From JANNAT01 sp031384605 (GTDB lineage Bacteria; Pseudomonadota; Alphaproteobacteria; Rhodobacterales; Rhodobacteraceae): DNA of 45,203 bases. Below the pieces are notes generated by a model. It was not told where the DNA came from and did no database searches. It was given only the letters and a program-made list of their open reading frames with translations. The stretch covers positions 1-45,203 of the forward strand of contig JANNAT010000092.1 in the NCBI GenBank assembly GCA_031384605.1, given 5' to 3'. This document shows, piece after piece, positions 17,164 through 25,531 of this stretch (positions are counted from its first letter, which is position 1; each line of letters begins with the position of its first letter). The position numbers and the translations under genes are program-made.

Positions 17164-18177
17164 TCATGCCGCCCGATACCCCACATACCACTCGACAAAC
17201 CGCTGCACACCTTCCCGAAAATCGGTCTTCGGCTGATACCCCGTCAATGCGTGCAGCAAACTTGCATCGGCCCAAGTTGCGGGAACGTCGCCGGTCTGCA
17301 TAGGCATGTAATTCCGGATGGCTTTTTTGCCCAAACAATCCTCGATCGCCTCAACAAAGTCCAGCAGGCGAACCTTATTGGAATTGCCGATATTGACCAC
17401 GCGGTAGGGGGCGACGGGGCTAAGGCTGTCACCCGGCGTGATACCGGCGGTGCTGGCGGGGCGTTGGGGGATGGCGTCTATCAGAAGGCGAATGCCGCGC
17501 ACCAGATCATCGACGTAGGTGAAATCGCGCCACATATTACCGTTATTGTAGATGTCGATTGGCGTGTCTTCGATGATGCCTTTGGCGAATTTGAACAACG
17601 CCATGTCAGGGCGGCCCCATGGCCCGTAGACGGTGAAAAACCGGAACATGGTGACCGGCAGATCGTAGATGTGGGCATAGGAATGGCCCATCGATTCGGT
17701 GGCTTTTTTCGTTGCCGCATAAAACGTCAAAGGGGTTTCGGTTTTTTCAGTTTCGGTGAAGGGCATCACTTCGTTTGCGCCGTATACCGAAGACGTCGAG
17801 GCCATCAGCAAATGATCTACCCCCAAACTGCGGGCGCATTCCATCACGTTGAACGTGCCTATAAGGTTCGAGTCCAGATAGGCGCGCGGGTTTTCCAAGC
17901 TATAGCGCACCCCCGCTTGGGCGGCCAAATGAACGATAACATCGGGCTGAAAGCTGTTCATCGCGGCGCTTAGGGCGGGCATGTCTTCCAGCAAGCCAAT
18001 CGTTGCACCAAAGTGCTGTGATTGGTGCAACATCGCATGGCGACGATGTTTCAGGCGCACATCATAGTAATCGGTAATCGCATCATAGCCGTGAACGGCA
18101 AAGCCTTCGTCCAACAAAAGGCGCGAAAGGTGATATCCGATAAATCCCGCTGACCCGGTGACCAGAACTTTTCTCAT
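17164..18177 (-). CDS. UDP-glucuronate 4-epimerase (CapI/LspL-like)
   Basis: This 337-residue extended SDR begins MRKVLVTGSAGFIGYHLSRL, with HLAAQAGVRYSLENPRAYLD, the Ser of STSSVYG and the Y..K pair in FYAATKKATE. RFFTVYGPWGRPDMALFKF is typical of UDP-glucuronate 4-epimerases, which give UDP-galacturonate. It probably supplies GalA to the same polysaccharide as the CapEFG enzymes. The ATG at 18177 was preferred over an earlier in-frame start because the glycine motif should lie at the N-terminus. It is the first gene of the leftward sugar-nucleotide operon, so a promoter is expected in the upstream gap at 18178-18323. Confidence 0.85.
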   Translation of the reverse strand: MRKVLVTGSAGFIGYHLSRLLLDEGFAVHGYDAITDYYDVRLKHRRHAMLHQSQHFGATIGLLEDMPALSAAMNSFQPDVIVHLAAQAGVRYSLENPRAYLDSNLIGTFNVMECARSLGVDHLLMASTSSVYGANEVMPFTETEKTETPLTFYAATKKATESMGHSYAHIYDLPVTMFRFFTVYGPWGRPDMALFKFAKGIIEDTPIDIYNNGNMWRDFTYVDDLVRGIRLLIDAIPQRPASTAGITPGDSLSPVAPYRVVNIGNSNKVRLLDFVEAIEDCLGKKAIRNYMPMQTGDVPATWADASLLHALTGYQPKTDFREGVQRFVEWYVGYRAA

Positions 18178-18323
18178 AGGGTCATCTGCTCCGAAACATC
18201 GTCTGATACAGGGTATTCTTGGCAAAGCGGCATTGCCACTGCCTTAGCTGTCAGCTTTGCACATGGCAATATGGGGGATGCAGGATAGGCGGTTTGGGCA
18301 AACGCGAAGTGCCCCTGTCACCG
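18178..18323 (-). promoter_or_regulatory. Probable promoter region of the capI-capE-capF-capG operon
   Basis: This 146-base gap lies between the stop of the DUF1612-like gene and the start of the leftward sugar-nucleotide operon. No other gene is visible in it. I found no clear -35/-10 pair or operator palindrome, so the assignment rests on position only. Confidence 0.4.
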
Positions 18324-19388
18324 TTAGAATTTAGCTGTCCAAACCCGGTATCTGCCTTGTCCTGTCACCTCACGGATCAGGCCGCGGGTTTGCATCAGCA
18401 ACAGGTTGCGCTGAACGGATGCGCGGCTGGCTTTGGTGATTGCCTCGGCCATCGGGGCTGTCACCATCGGCCACTCGGCCAAGACCTGGATCAATCGCGG
18501 CGGCGTGCGGCCTTGTAAATCGGCAAGGGTGGTTTCGGCATTGATTTGCCAGTCGGACAGTCTTTCCAAATGCAACAGCGCGGCAAGTGTGGCGCGTTCG
18601 GCACCACGCAGCCACCGTATCAACCGGTCAAGCATTGATCCGCCGCTACCGGCCGCAAATCCCGATATTGCAATTGGCATGAACACCGCGCCCCACCCCT
18701 GCGGGTGGCCACGACCCATGCCAGACGCCAGACACGCAGCCAAAACCGCAGCCTCTATTTCGGTGACCTGACCGCCTTCGCCCAGCATACGCCAGCCGTG
18801 AAACGCTATGGCAGCGATGGTTATCGGGTGCATATGTGCAGCGCCGCGCAACAGATCCATCAAATCTTCGACGCGGTCATTCGCCGCGTCAGAGGGCCCA
18901 TACCTGCCCAAAAACGCAGCCAGACTTGAACTTGAAATCTGCAGCGTCGCGCCACCGCCCAACCGCCGCAGCGCCCAGCCCATACGTCCCAAGGCCTGAC
19001 TATCATTTTGCACCCCCGCTAAACGCAAGGCGTCCCACAACGCCAGACGATCAATACCGATGCGGTCACCCACCCACCAGCTTAGCTCGGCGGCCTCCAG
19101 CAGGGCCAACCGATGTCGCCATCCCGACGGCGCTGACCGCAACCGTTGGTCCAACGCGCCAAACAGCATAGCGACCGCAGCCAGCGGGCCTGCCAGTTCG
19201 GCCTCGGCTGCGGCCCAGTCGCGCGGATCCATTAAAACCGTTTGATCCGCACGCGGCAGCGGGCTTTCGTCAAAGGTGATTGGGTCTTCGGCGGCCAAAA
19301 ACCACGGCTCGTGCAAAGGTTTTATGTCGTATGGCCCGTCTGACGGATCAGCCGAGTCATCATCAGGTAAGAGCCGGTTTTTTGCCAT
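18324..19388 (-). CDS. DUF1612-like protein with C-terminal winged-helix domain
   Basis: This 354-residue cytoplasmic protein has a central helical region rich in Ala and Leu (AELAGPLAAVAMLFGALDQRL, LLEAAELSWWVGDRIGIDRLALWDALRLAG). Its C-terminal 50 residues look like a winged helix (MAEAITKASRASVQRNLLLM then QTRGLIREVTGQGRYRVW). It resembles RHE_PE00001/DUF1612 proteins common on rhizobial and roseobacter plasmids, whose function is not known; DNA binding is inferred from the C-terminus. It reads away from the hydantoinase operon, so it could regulate it, and precedes the sugar-nucleotide operon on the same strand. The family name is a recollection and should be confirmed. Confidence 0.6.
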   Translation of the reverse strand: MAKNRLLPDDDSADPSDGPYDIKPLHEPWFLAAEDPITFDESPLPRADQTVLMDPRDWAAAEAELAGPLAAVAMLFGALDQRLRSAPSGWRHRLALLEAAELSWWVGDRIGIDRLALWDALRLAGVQNDSQALGRMGWALRRLGGGATLQISSSSLAAFLGRYGPSDAANDRVEDLMDLLRGAAHMHPITIAAIAFHGWRMLGEGGQVTEIEAAVLAACLASGMGRGHPQGWGAVFMPIAISGFAAGSGGSMLDRLIRWLRGAERATLAALLHLERLSDWQINAETTLADLQGRTPPRLIQVLAEWPMVTAPMAEAITKASRASVQRNLLLMQTRGLIREVTGQGRYRVWTAKF

Positions 19389-19605
19389 AATGGTCGTTTA
19401 TCAGCTAAATTGATCAAAATCTATCGACAATAATCCTTGGAAAACAGTCGATACGGCCGGCCAACCGGGCAATAAAATTTAACCGCTATCGCGATGGCGA
19501 CCGGCAAGGGCAAAAATCAGGATCGTAAGTCTTAGTTTGACTGGTTAGGGTGCGGGGCAACAGCTGGGCATCACGATGCCAGTCTTGCAAGAAGGGCCGG
19601 TCAAA
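19389..19605. promoter_or_regulatory. Divergent intergenic region, DUF1612-like gene / hyuA
   Basis: The 217 bases between two divergently transcribed genes must hold both promoters. The left half is AT-rich around 19395-19440. No strong palindrome was identified. The hyuA end has GAAGGG before the chosen ATG at 19606. Confidence 0.45.
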
Positions 19606-21717
19606 ATGGGCAATGCTTCCAACCGTTTGGGCGTCGATATCGGCGGCACTTTTACGGATGTTGTGTTGGAACTTGGCGGTCGGCGATACTCTGCCAAGGT
19701 GTTGACCACCAATGCAGCCCCCGAAGAGGCCATTGTAGATGGCACGCAGAAGGTGTGCCAAAAGGCGGGTATCGCCCCTTCGGATATCGGCCAGATCATT
19801 CATGGCACGACGCTGGCCACCAATGCGTTGATCGAACGGCGGGGGGCAAAGACGGCGCTGATCACCACCAAGGGGTTTCGCGATGTGATCGAGATGCGCA
19901 CCGAAAGCCGTTTTGATCAGTATGATCTGAACCTGATCCTGCCGCAGCCCTTGCTGCCGCGCAACCGCCGTTATGTGGTGAACGAACGAATGGATGCGCG
20001 GGGCGAGGTTTTGATCGCGCTTGATCCGGCCGAAGTTGCCGCTTTGACGGATGAGCTGGCTGCGGCGCAGTATGAAAGCATCGCGGTAGGGCTGCTGCAT
20101 TCCTATTTGAACCCAACCCATGAACGGATGATCCGCGATATTCTGGCGGAGCGTTTACCGGGGGTAATGATTTCAATCTCATCCGAAGTCTCCCCCCAGA
20201 TGCGGGAATATGAACGGTTCAACACCACTGTGGCCAATGCCTATATTCAACCCCTGATGAAATCTTATCTGTTGCGATTGTCAGGGCGGTTGGCCGAAAT
20301 TGGTGTCGATTGCCCGATCTTTCTGATGCATTCCGGTGGGGGTATTATCAGTCTGGAAAGCGCCGCCGAATTTCCAGTGCGCCTGGTGGAATCGGGGCCA
20401 GCGGGCGGTGCTGTGTTCGCGGCAGATGTGGCGGCGCGGCACGGATTGGATAAAGTGCTGTCGTTCGACATGGGGGGCACGACAGCCAAGATCTGTCTGA
20501 TCAAGAATTACACCCCCAAAACCAGCCGGGTGTTTGAGGTGGCGCGCAGTTATCGGTTCAAAAAGGGGTCGGGGATGCCAATATCAATCCCGGTGATTGA
20601 TATGGTGGAAATAGGTGCAGGCGGCGGATCGCTGGCGCATGTCGATGTGATGAACCAGATTCGGGTAGGGCCGGAAAGTGCGGGGTCTGAACCGGGGCCC
20701 GCCTGCTATGGCCGGGGGGGTCTGCGCCCCGCAGTGACCGATGCCGATCTGATCTTGGGCAAGTTGGATCCGGACGGCTTTGCTGGCGGCACCATTCCGC
20801 TTTCGACGCGCGATGCCCGGCAGGCGCTGAACAGCGTTTTGGGCCAGCGGCTGGATATGGATGCGGTCGAGGCCGCCTTTGGTCTGGCCGAAGTGGTTGA
20901 TGAAAACATGGCCAATGCGGCGCGGGTGCATGCGGTGGAAAACGGAGAGGATCTTTCCGAATACACCATGATTGCCTTTGGCGGGGCCGCCCCCCTGCAT
21001 GCGGCCCGGTTGTGTGAAAAGCTGGGTGTGGATCGCTGTCTGATCCCGCAAGGGGCCGGCGTGGGTTCTGCCATCGGGTTTTTGCGCGCGCCGTTCAGTT
21101 TTGAATCCAATCGGTCGGTGTTCATGCGGTTATCGGCTTTTCGCCCTGCGATCATCACGCAGTTGTTCGCCGAAATGGAGGCCGAAGCGACAGGCTTTGT
21201 GCGGTCTTGCGATGCCACCGCCAACATCACTGCCGGGTTCAAAGTGTATATGCGCTATTGCGGTCAAGGCTGGGAAATTCCGATTGCCCTGACGCCCGAT
21301 CAGGCCCGCACCCCCGATGCCGCAACCTTCCTTGCGCTGTTTGAGACAGATTATGCCGCTTTGTTTGGCCGCACCGTGCTGGGGATGGAGGTTGAAATCA
21401 CCGTCTGGTCTGTGAACGCCTTTACCCTGCGCGACCGCGCTGTTGCCGAGGCCGCGGTCGCCTTGGGCGGCGCGGTTGCAAAGACATCAGACCGCGCATT
21501 GTTTGATGCAGGCCTTGGGGCGCAGACGCAGGCACGTGTTTACAATCGCGCCGATTTCCGCCCCGGCAATCACATTACCGGCCCTGCAGTGATCACCGAA
21601 GATGAAACCACAATCGTTGTGCCGACCAGCCGGTATGCCGCCACATTGGCAGATGGATGTATAGACATGCGCCGCTTGATTGCCATTGATGCTCACGAGG
21701 AAACCGCAGATGCGTAA
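19606..21717 (+). CDS. hyuA: Hydantoinase/oxoprolinase A subunit family (ATP-dependent)
   Basis: This 703-residue protein begins NRLGVDIGGTFTDVVLELGG, the phosphate-binding start of the HyuA/oxoprolinase actin-like fold. A second conserved segment FDMGGTTAKICLI lies near residue 290, and MVEIGAGGGSLAHVD follows. With HyuB it would hydrolyse a cyclic amide (hydantoin, 5-oxoproline or N-methylhydantoin) using ATP. I chose ATG 19606 with GAAGGG upstream; an ATG 30 bases earlier has a poor site. It overlaps hyuB by 8 bases. Subunit organisation is as in acetone carboxylase and N-methylhydantoinase families; substrate not determinable. Confidence 0.88.
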   Translation: MGNASNRLGVDIGGTFTDVVLELGGRRYSAKVLTTNAAPEEAIVDGTQKVCQKAGIAPSDIGQIIHGTTLATNALIERRGAKTALITTKGFRDVIEMRTESRFDQYDLNLILPQPLLPRNRRYVVNERMDARGEVLIALDPAEVAALTDELAAAQYESIAVGLLHSYLNPTHERMIRDILAERLPGVMISISSEVSPQMREYERFNTTVANAYIQPLMKSYLLRLSGRLAEIGVDCPIFLMHSGGGIISLESAAEFPVRLVESGPAGGAVFAADVAARHGLDKVLSFDMGGTTAKICLIKNYTPKTSRVFEVARSYRFKKGSGMPISIPVIDMVEIGAGGGSLAHVDVMNQIRVGPESAGSEPGPACYGRGGLRPAVTDADLILGKLDPDGFAGGTIPLSTRDARQALNSVLGQRLDMDAVEAAFGLAEVVDENMANAARVHAVENGEDLSEYTMIAFGGAAPLHAARLCEKLGVDRCLIPQGAGVGSAIGFLRAPFSFESNRSVFMRLSAFRPAIITQLFAEMEAEATGFVRSCDATANITAGFKVYMRYCGQGWEIPIALTPDQARTPDAATFLALFETDYAALFGRTVLGMEVEITVWSVNAFTLRDRAVAEAAVALGGAVAKTSDRALFDAGLGAQTQARVYNRADFRPGNHITGPAVITEDETTIVVPTSRYAATLADGCIDMRRLIAIDAHEETADA

Positions 21718-23416
21718 ACTTTCGACCGTCGCCTATCAAGTGATGTGGAACCGGCTGATTTCGGTTGTCGAAGAACAGGCCCAAGCACTGGTGCGCACAG
21801 CGTTTTCAACTTCGGTGCGCGAAGCGGGCGATCTGTCTGCCGGGGTTTACGACGCGGATGGCCAAATGCTGGCCCAAGCAGTTACCGGCACGCCCGGCCA
21901 TGTGAACGCGATGGCCGATGCCGTGCCGCATTTTATCCGGCGTATCGGGCGGGAAAATATCCATCCGGGCGATGTGTATATCACTAATGACCCATGGGAA
22001 GGCACCGGGCATTTGCACGATATCACCGTGGTGACGCCGTCTTTTCACAACGGCGCATTTGTTGGGTTTTTCGCCTGCACCGCCCATATCGTCGATATCG
22101 GCGGGCGCGGATTCGGCGCGGATGCGCATTCGGTCTATGAGGAAGGCCTGCATATTCCGATCATGAAACTGATCAGCCGGGGCGTGGTGGATGCCACCCT
22201 GATCACGCTGATCAGGTCGAACGTGCGCGAACCTGATCAACTGGTTGGCGATGTCTATGCCTTGGCCACTTGCAATGAAATCGGCCATCGGCGGTTGGTT
22301 GAAATGATGGTTGAATTTGGTTTGACCGATCTGGCGGGGATTTCCGATTTCATCCTGACCCATTCGCGCAATGCCACGCTTGAACGCATCGCCGCCCTGC
22401 CCGCCGGGGTGGCGAACGGCCATATGCAGATAGATGGCTATGACACGCCGATTGATCTGGTGGTCAAAGTCTCTATCGAAAACCAACGTGTGCTGTGCGA
22501 TTTTACTGGCACCAGTGGCGTTGATAAAAAGGGCATCAACGTGCCCCTAGTTTATACCAAAGCCTATGCCTGCTATGCCCTGAAATGCGCGATTGCGCCT
22601 GAAATTCCCAATAATGCGGCGTCTTTGGCCCCGTTCGAAGTGATTGCCCCCGAAAACTGTATCCTGAACGCGTTGCACCCTGCCCCGGTGGCGCTGCGCC
22701 ATGTGATTGGTCACATGGTGCCCGACACGATCTATGATGCGCTTGATCAGTTGTTGCCGCGTTTGGTGCCCGCCGAAGGCGCGGGCAGTCTATGCAATTT
22801 CCAGGTGTCTTTGCGCCCGCGCACCGATGCCCCTGCGCCACCGGGAACGCTGCGTGCAGAAGTGCTGACATTCAATTCGGGCGGATCAGGCGCGCGGCCC
22901 ACATCCGATGGCATGAACGCCACTGCCTTTCCATCGGGCGTGATGACCATGCCGGTTGAGGCAACCGAGCAAACCGGCCCGGTGATCATCTGGCGCAAAG
23001 AACTGCGCCCCGACAGTGGTGGTGCCGGCGAATGGCGCGGTGGTTTGGGGCAGTTCATGGAGGTTGGCGCGCAGCTAGGCCACGAATTTGATATTCAGGC
23101 GATGTTTGACCGGGTGAACCACCCCGCGCGGGGCCGTCGGGGCGGGGCGATGGGGGCTGCCACAACGATTGGCCAAGATGACGGCACGGTGATGCGCGGC
23201 AAGGGCAAACAGTTTGTGCCGCATGGCCGCCGCGTGATGATGGCCTTTCCGGGCGGGGCGGGGTATGGCGCGGCTGCGGTGCGCGATCCGCAACTGGTGC
23301 GGCGCGATTTGGCGCTGGGATATATCTCGGCTGAATTGGCCCAAAGTGCCTATGGGATGGCCGAGGCGGATATTTCCGCCGTGCTAAGCCGCGCAAAACT
23401 AGGAGAGACTTTCTAA
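21710..23416 (+). CDS. hyuB: Hydantoinase/oxoprolinase B subunit family
   Basis: This 568-residue protein of the HyuB family shows VMWNRLISVVEEQAQALVRT, FSTSVREAGDLSAGVYDADG, TGTPGHVNAMADAVPHF, and NDPWEGTGHLHDITVVTP, the conserved N-terminal block of the family. The start ATG (with GAGGAAA upstream) overlaps the hyuA stop, and its own stop TAATG overlaps the FAD oxidoreductase start. The three are thus one translationally coupled operon. Works with HyuA on a cyclic amide or related compound; the downstream amino-acid oxidase suggests the ring-opened product is an N-substituted amino acid. That last step is inference. Confidence 0.88.
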   Translation: MRKLSTVAYQVMWNRLISVVEEQAQALVRTAFSTSVREAGDLSAGVYDADGQMLAQAVTGTPGHVNAMADAVPHFIRRIGRENIHPGDVYITNDPWEGTGHLHDITVVTPSFHNGAFVGFFACTAHIVDIGGRGFGADAHSVYEEGLHIPIMKLISRGVVDATLITLIRSNVREPDQLVGDVYALATCNEIGHRRLVEMMVEFGLTDLAGISDFILTHSRNATLERIAALPAGVANGHMQIDGYDTPIDLVVKVSIENQRVLCDFTGTSGVDKKGINVPLVYTKAYACYALKCAIAPEIPNNAASLAPFEVIAPENCILNALHPAPVALRHVIGHMVPDTIYDALDQLLPRLVPAEGAGSLCNFQVSLRPRTDAPAPPGTLRAEVLTFNSGGSGARPTSDGMNATAFPSGVMTMPVEATEQTGPVIIWRKELRPDSGGAGEWRGGLGQFMEVGAQLGHEFDIQAMFDRVNHPARGRRGGAMGAATTIGQDDGTVMRGKGKQFVPHGRRVMMAFPGGAGYGAAAVRDPQLVRRDLALGYISAELAQSAYGMAEADISAVLSRAKLGETF

Positions 23417-24639
23417 TGGCGTCCGCGGGTCTTTCCACCACACCACAAAAATCCAGCTATGATGTGGTCATCATCGGCGGCGCAATGCTGGGCGCGTCTA
23501 CCGCGTGGTTCCTGACAGACAACCCCGATTTCAACGGATCGGTCTTGGTGATCGAACGCGATCCCACTTATGAATTCTCGGCCACTGCCAAATCAAATTC
23601 CTGCATCCGGCAGCAGTTCTCCGAACCTTTGAACGTGCAAATCTCACAATTCGGTGCGGATTTCATCCAGAATATGCGCGCTAACATGGGGGATGATCCC
23701 CGGGTGCCGCACCTTCGTATTCAAAGCTATGGCTATATGTATCTGGCCGATACACCAGCGTTTGCGGAAGTTCTACGCAACAGCCATGCCGTGCAGGCGG
23801 CGGCAGGGGCGGCGACGCAACTGATGACGGCAGATCAGATCAAAGCCGCCTATCCATTCTATAACGTCGATGACATCGTTTTGGGCAGCATAAACTGCGT
23901 GGACGAGGGCTATTTTGACGGCATTACCGTGTTCGATTGCTGGCGCAGGCAATCCAAGGAACGTGGCGTGGAATATGTGGCTGCAGAAGTGGCTGCCCTG
24001 ACCAAAAACGCCATTGGAACGCGGGTTGAAAGTGTCACTTTAACCAGCGGCCAAGTGATTTCCTGCGGCCAAGTGGTGAACGCCACGGGCACTCGTGGGG
24101 CCAAGACCGCCGCCATGGCTGGCATCTATATTCCAATAGAACCGCGTAAACGTTACACTTGGGTGTTTGCAGCCGAAACGCCTTTGGACCGCGAATTGCC
24201 GCTAACCATTGATCCCTCTGGCGTGCATGTGCGCCAAGACGGTAAAACCACTTATATGGCAGGCGGGCACAGCGCGCATGATCCGGCGGTTGATTTTGAT
24301 GATTTTGAGATGGACCACACCCTGTGGCAAGATCACATCTGGCCGGCACTTGCCAACCGCATCCCGCAGTTTGAGGCGATCAAGGTTTTGCGCGAATGGG
24401 GCGGTCAGTATGACATGAACACTCTGGATCAAAACGCCATCATCGGGCCGCATGACGGGGTTGAAAACTTTCTGTTCCTGAACGGATTTTCCGGACACGG
24501 CTTGCAACAATCCCCTGCAATGGGGCGCGGAACGGCGGAATGGCTGACCTATGGGGAATTTCGCACACTTGACCTGCGGCCCTTCGGATATGGTCGCATC
24601 GCACGGGGTGAGCCGTTCTTGGAAAAGGCGATTATTTAA
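23416..24639 (+). CDS. FAD-dependent oxidoreductase, D-amino acid oxidase/glycine oxidase family
   Basis: This 407-residue flavoprotein of the DAO family has its dinucleotide-binding motif at SYDVVIIGGAMLGASTAWFL (about 15-34), ending in an acidic residue at VLVIERD. C-terminal FLNGFSGHGLQQSPAMGRGT closes the FAD site as in sarcosine/glycine oxidases. The motif SATAKSNSCIRQQFSEPLNV resembles a dimethylglycine- or sarcosine-oxidase-like subgroup. It is coupled to hyuB (ATG overlaps TAA). Likely role: oxidative N-demethylation or deamination of the product of HyuAB. No covalent-flavin motif is certain. Confidence 0.82.
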   Translation: MASAGLSTTPQKSSYDVVIIGGAMLGASTAWFLTDNPDFNGSVLVIERDPTYEFSATAKSNSCIRQQFSEPLNVQISQFGADFIQNMRANMGDDPRVPHLRIQSYGYMYLADTPAFAEVLRNSHAVQAAAGAATQLMTADQIKAAYPFYNVDDIVLGSINCVDEGYFDGITVFDCWRRQSKERGVEYVAAEVAALTKNAIGTRVESVTLTSGQVISCGQVVNATGTRGAKTAAMAGIYIPIEPRKRYTWVFAAETPLDRELPLTIDPSGVHVRQDGKTTYMAGGHSAHDPAVDFDDFEMDHTLWQDHIWPALANRIPQFEAIKVLREWGGQYDMNTLDQNAIIGPHDGVENFLFLNGFSGHGLQQSPAMGRGTAEWLTYGEFRTLDLRPFGYGRIARGEPFLEKAII

Positions 24640-24653
24640 GCGGAAAAACGCGG

Positions 24654-24686
24654 CGTCCATAAAACGCCATGCAATGGCGATGGACG
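24654..24686 (+). terminator. Hairpin downstream of the hyuAB-FAD operon
   Basis: CGTCCAT pairs with ATGGACG (outer stem) and CGCCAT with ATGGCG (inner stem around GCA), separated by an AAAA bulge on one side. It starts 15 bases after the operon stop codon. The U-tract of a classic intrinsic terminator is missing, so it may instead protect the 3' end. Confidence 0.45.
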
Positions 24687-24755
24687 TAGAATAACCTGCC
24701 CTAGATCCTTCATGTGGTTTTTGCGAAAATCATTGCCATACCACGGGGTATCATC

Positions 24756-24776
24756 GTTTCACACCGGCAGTGAAAC
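24756..24776. other. Hairpin with flanking A-tract
   Basis: GTTTCAC and GTGAAAC form a perfect 7-bp stem around ACCGGCA, followed on the plus strand by AAAAA. It lies in the 210-base convergent gap between the FAD oxidoreductase gene and the small secreted protein gene, so it could be a terminator-like element for either, but no T-run follows on either strand. Confidence 0.35.
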
Positions 24777-24849
24777 AAAAATCGCCGCATAAATTCGATG
24801 AAGGTATCCCATCAAAAATGGGGCGACGAACCGCGCACTGCCATTCAAT

Positions 24850-25161
24850 TTAGCCGGCGTCGCAGCGTGAGCGTTTGCCAAAGCCGGCGGGTGAGCAAAT
24901 CCAGCTGCCCTGCCCGGTGATGACGCGGTTTCGTTTCTGCGCGGCAGTAGATTTACCTGCCTGATCTGCCACTTTGCCGTTGGCCAACCAATCAAAGGCA
25001 ACAGTTTGGGGCCTGATAACTCTGACTGGGCGAACTGCGGCAATAAAAGGTTCAGCCGACAATAGCCTGGTGCCAATAACGGCTTCCGTGCTGCCTTTGT
25101 CAGGAATCGCCATCAAGCAAGTTGTGAATACCATGGCGGCGATGCGATGTCGGACGGTCAT
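24850..25161 (-). CDS. Small secreted protein, conserved C-terminal motif, function unknown
   Basis: This 103-residue protein has an N-terminal signal-like stretch (MTVRHRIAAMVFTTCLMAIP) and ends in SWICSPAGFGKRSRCDAG. The two Cys near the end could form a disulfide outside the cytoplasm. Support for a real gene is the strong ribosome binding site GAGGAGAG directly before the ATG at 25161, and a C-terminal motif I associate with small exported proteins in Rhodobacterales. The middle is basic and low in predicted order. It is separate from the decayed polysaccharide operon and from the hydantoinase operon. Function unknown. Confidence 0.6.
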   Translation of the reverse strand: MTVRHRIAAMVFTTCLMAIPDKGSTEAVIGTRLLSAEPFIAAVRPVRVIRPQTVAFDWLANGKVADQAGKSTAAQKRNRVITGQGSWICSPAGFGKRSRCDAG

Positions 25162-25531
25162 AAAGCTCTCCTCGCGGAACCCCAGTGTTGCACTGAGGGG
25201 TTAAGCAAAGAGTAAAACAGTCAACTGAAGTGGCAGTTTGGGCAGATCGGGGCCAAATTAGGGCAATCACAAATATGTATTGCACCTTTCCAAGAAACTG
25301 CCTCTGCGCGGGTCATTGGGGTGAGAGTAAATCCGAAAGATTTGGCGCGCTGATAAAGGTTGGCTGGGTTGCGAAAACGGTGGCGCTTTTCTCAGGCGGC
25401 GGTGCCTTGGTCGCGGCAGGTCATGCCACCACGCAGCGCATTGCATTAAAGGCGGTCGCCCCTTCCAGGACGGCCCGATGTTGCACCCGACACATTTGTA
25501 CGTATCGTGCAATCGGGGTTTGTCCGAACTG
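25162..25531. other. Gap without supported gene
   Basis: This 370-base interval between the small secreted protein gene and the 3' end of the broken hydrolase gene contains only short open frames without ribosome binding sites. It probably holds the promoter of the small secreted protein on its left side. No repeat or RNA gene was recognised. Confidence 0.4.
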
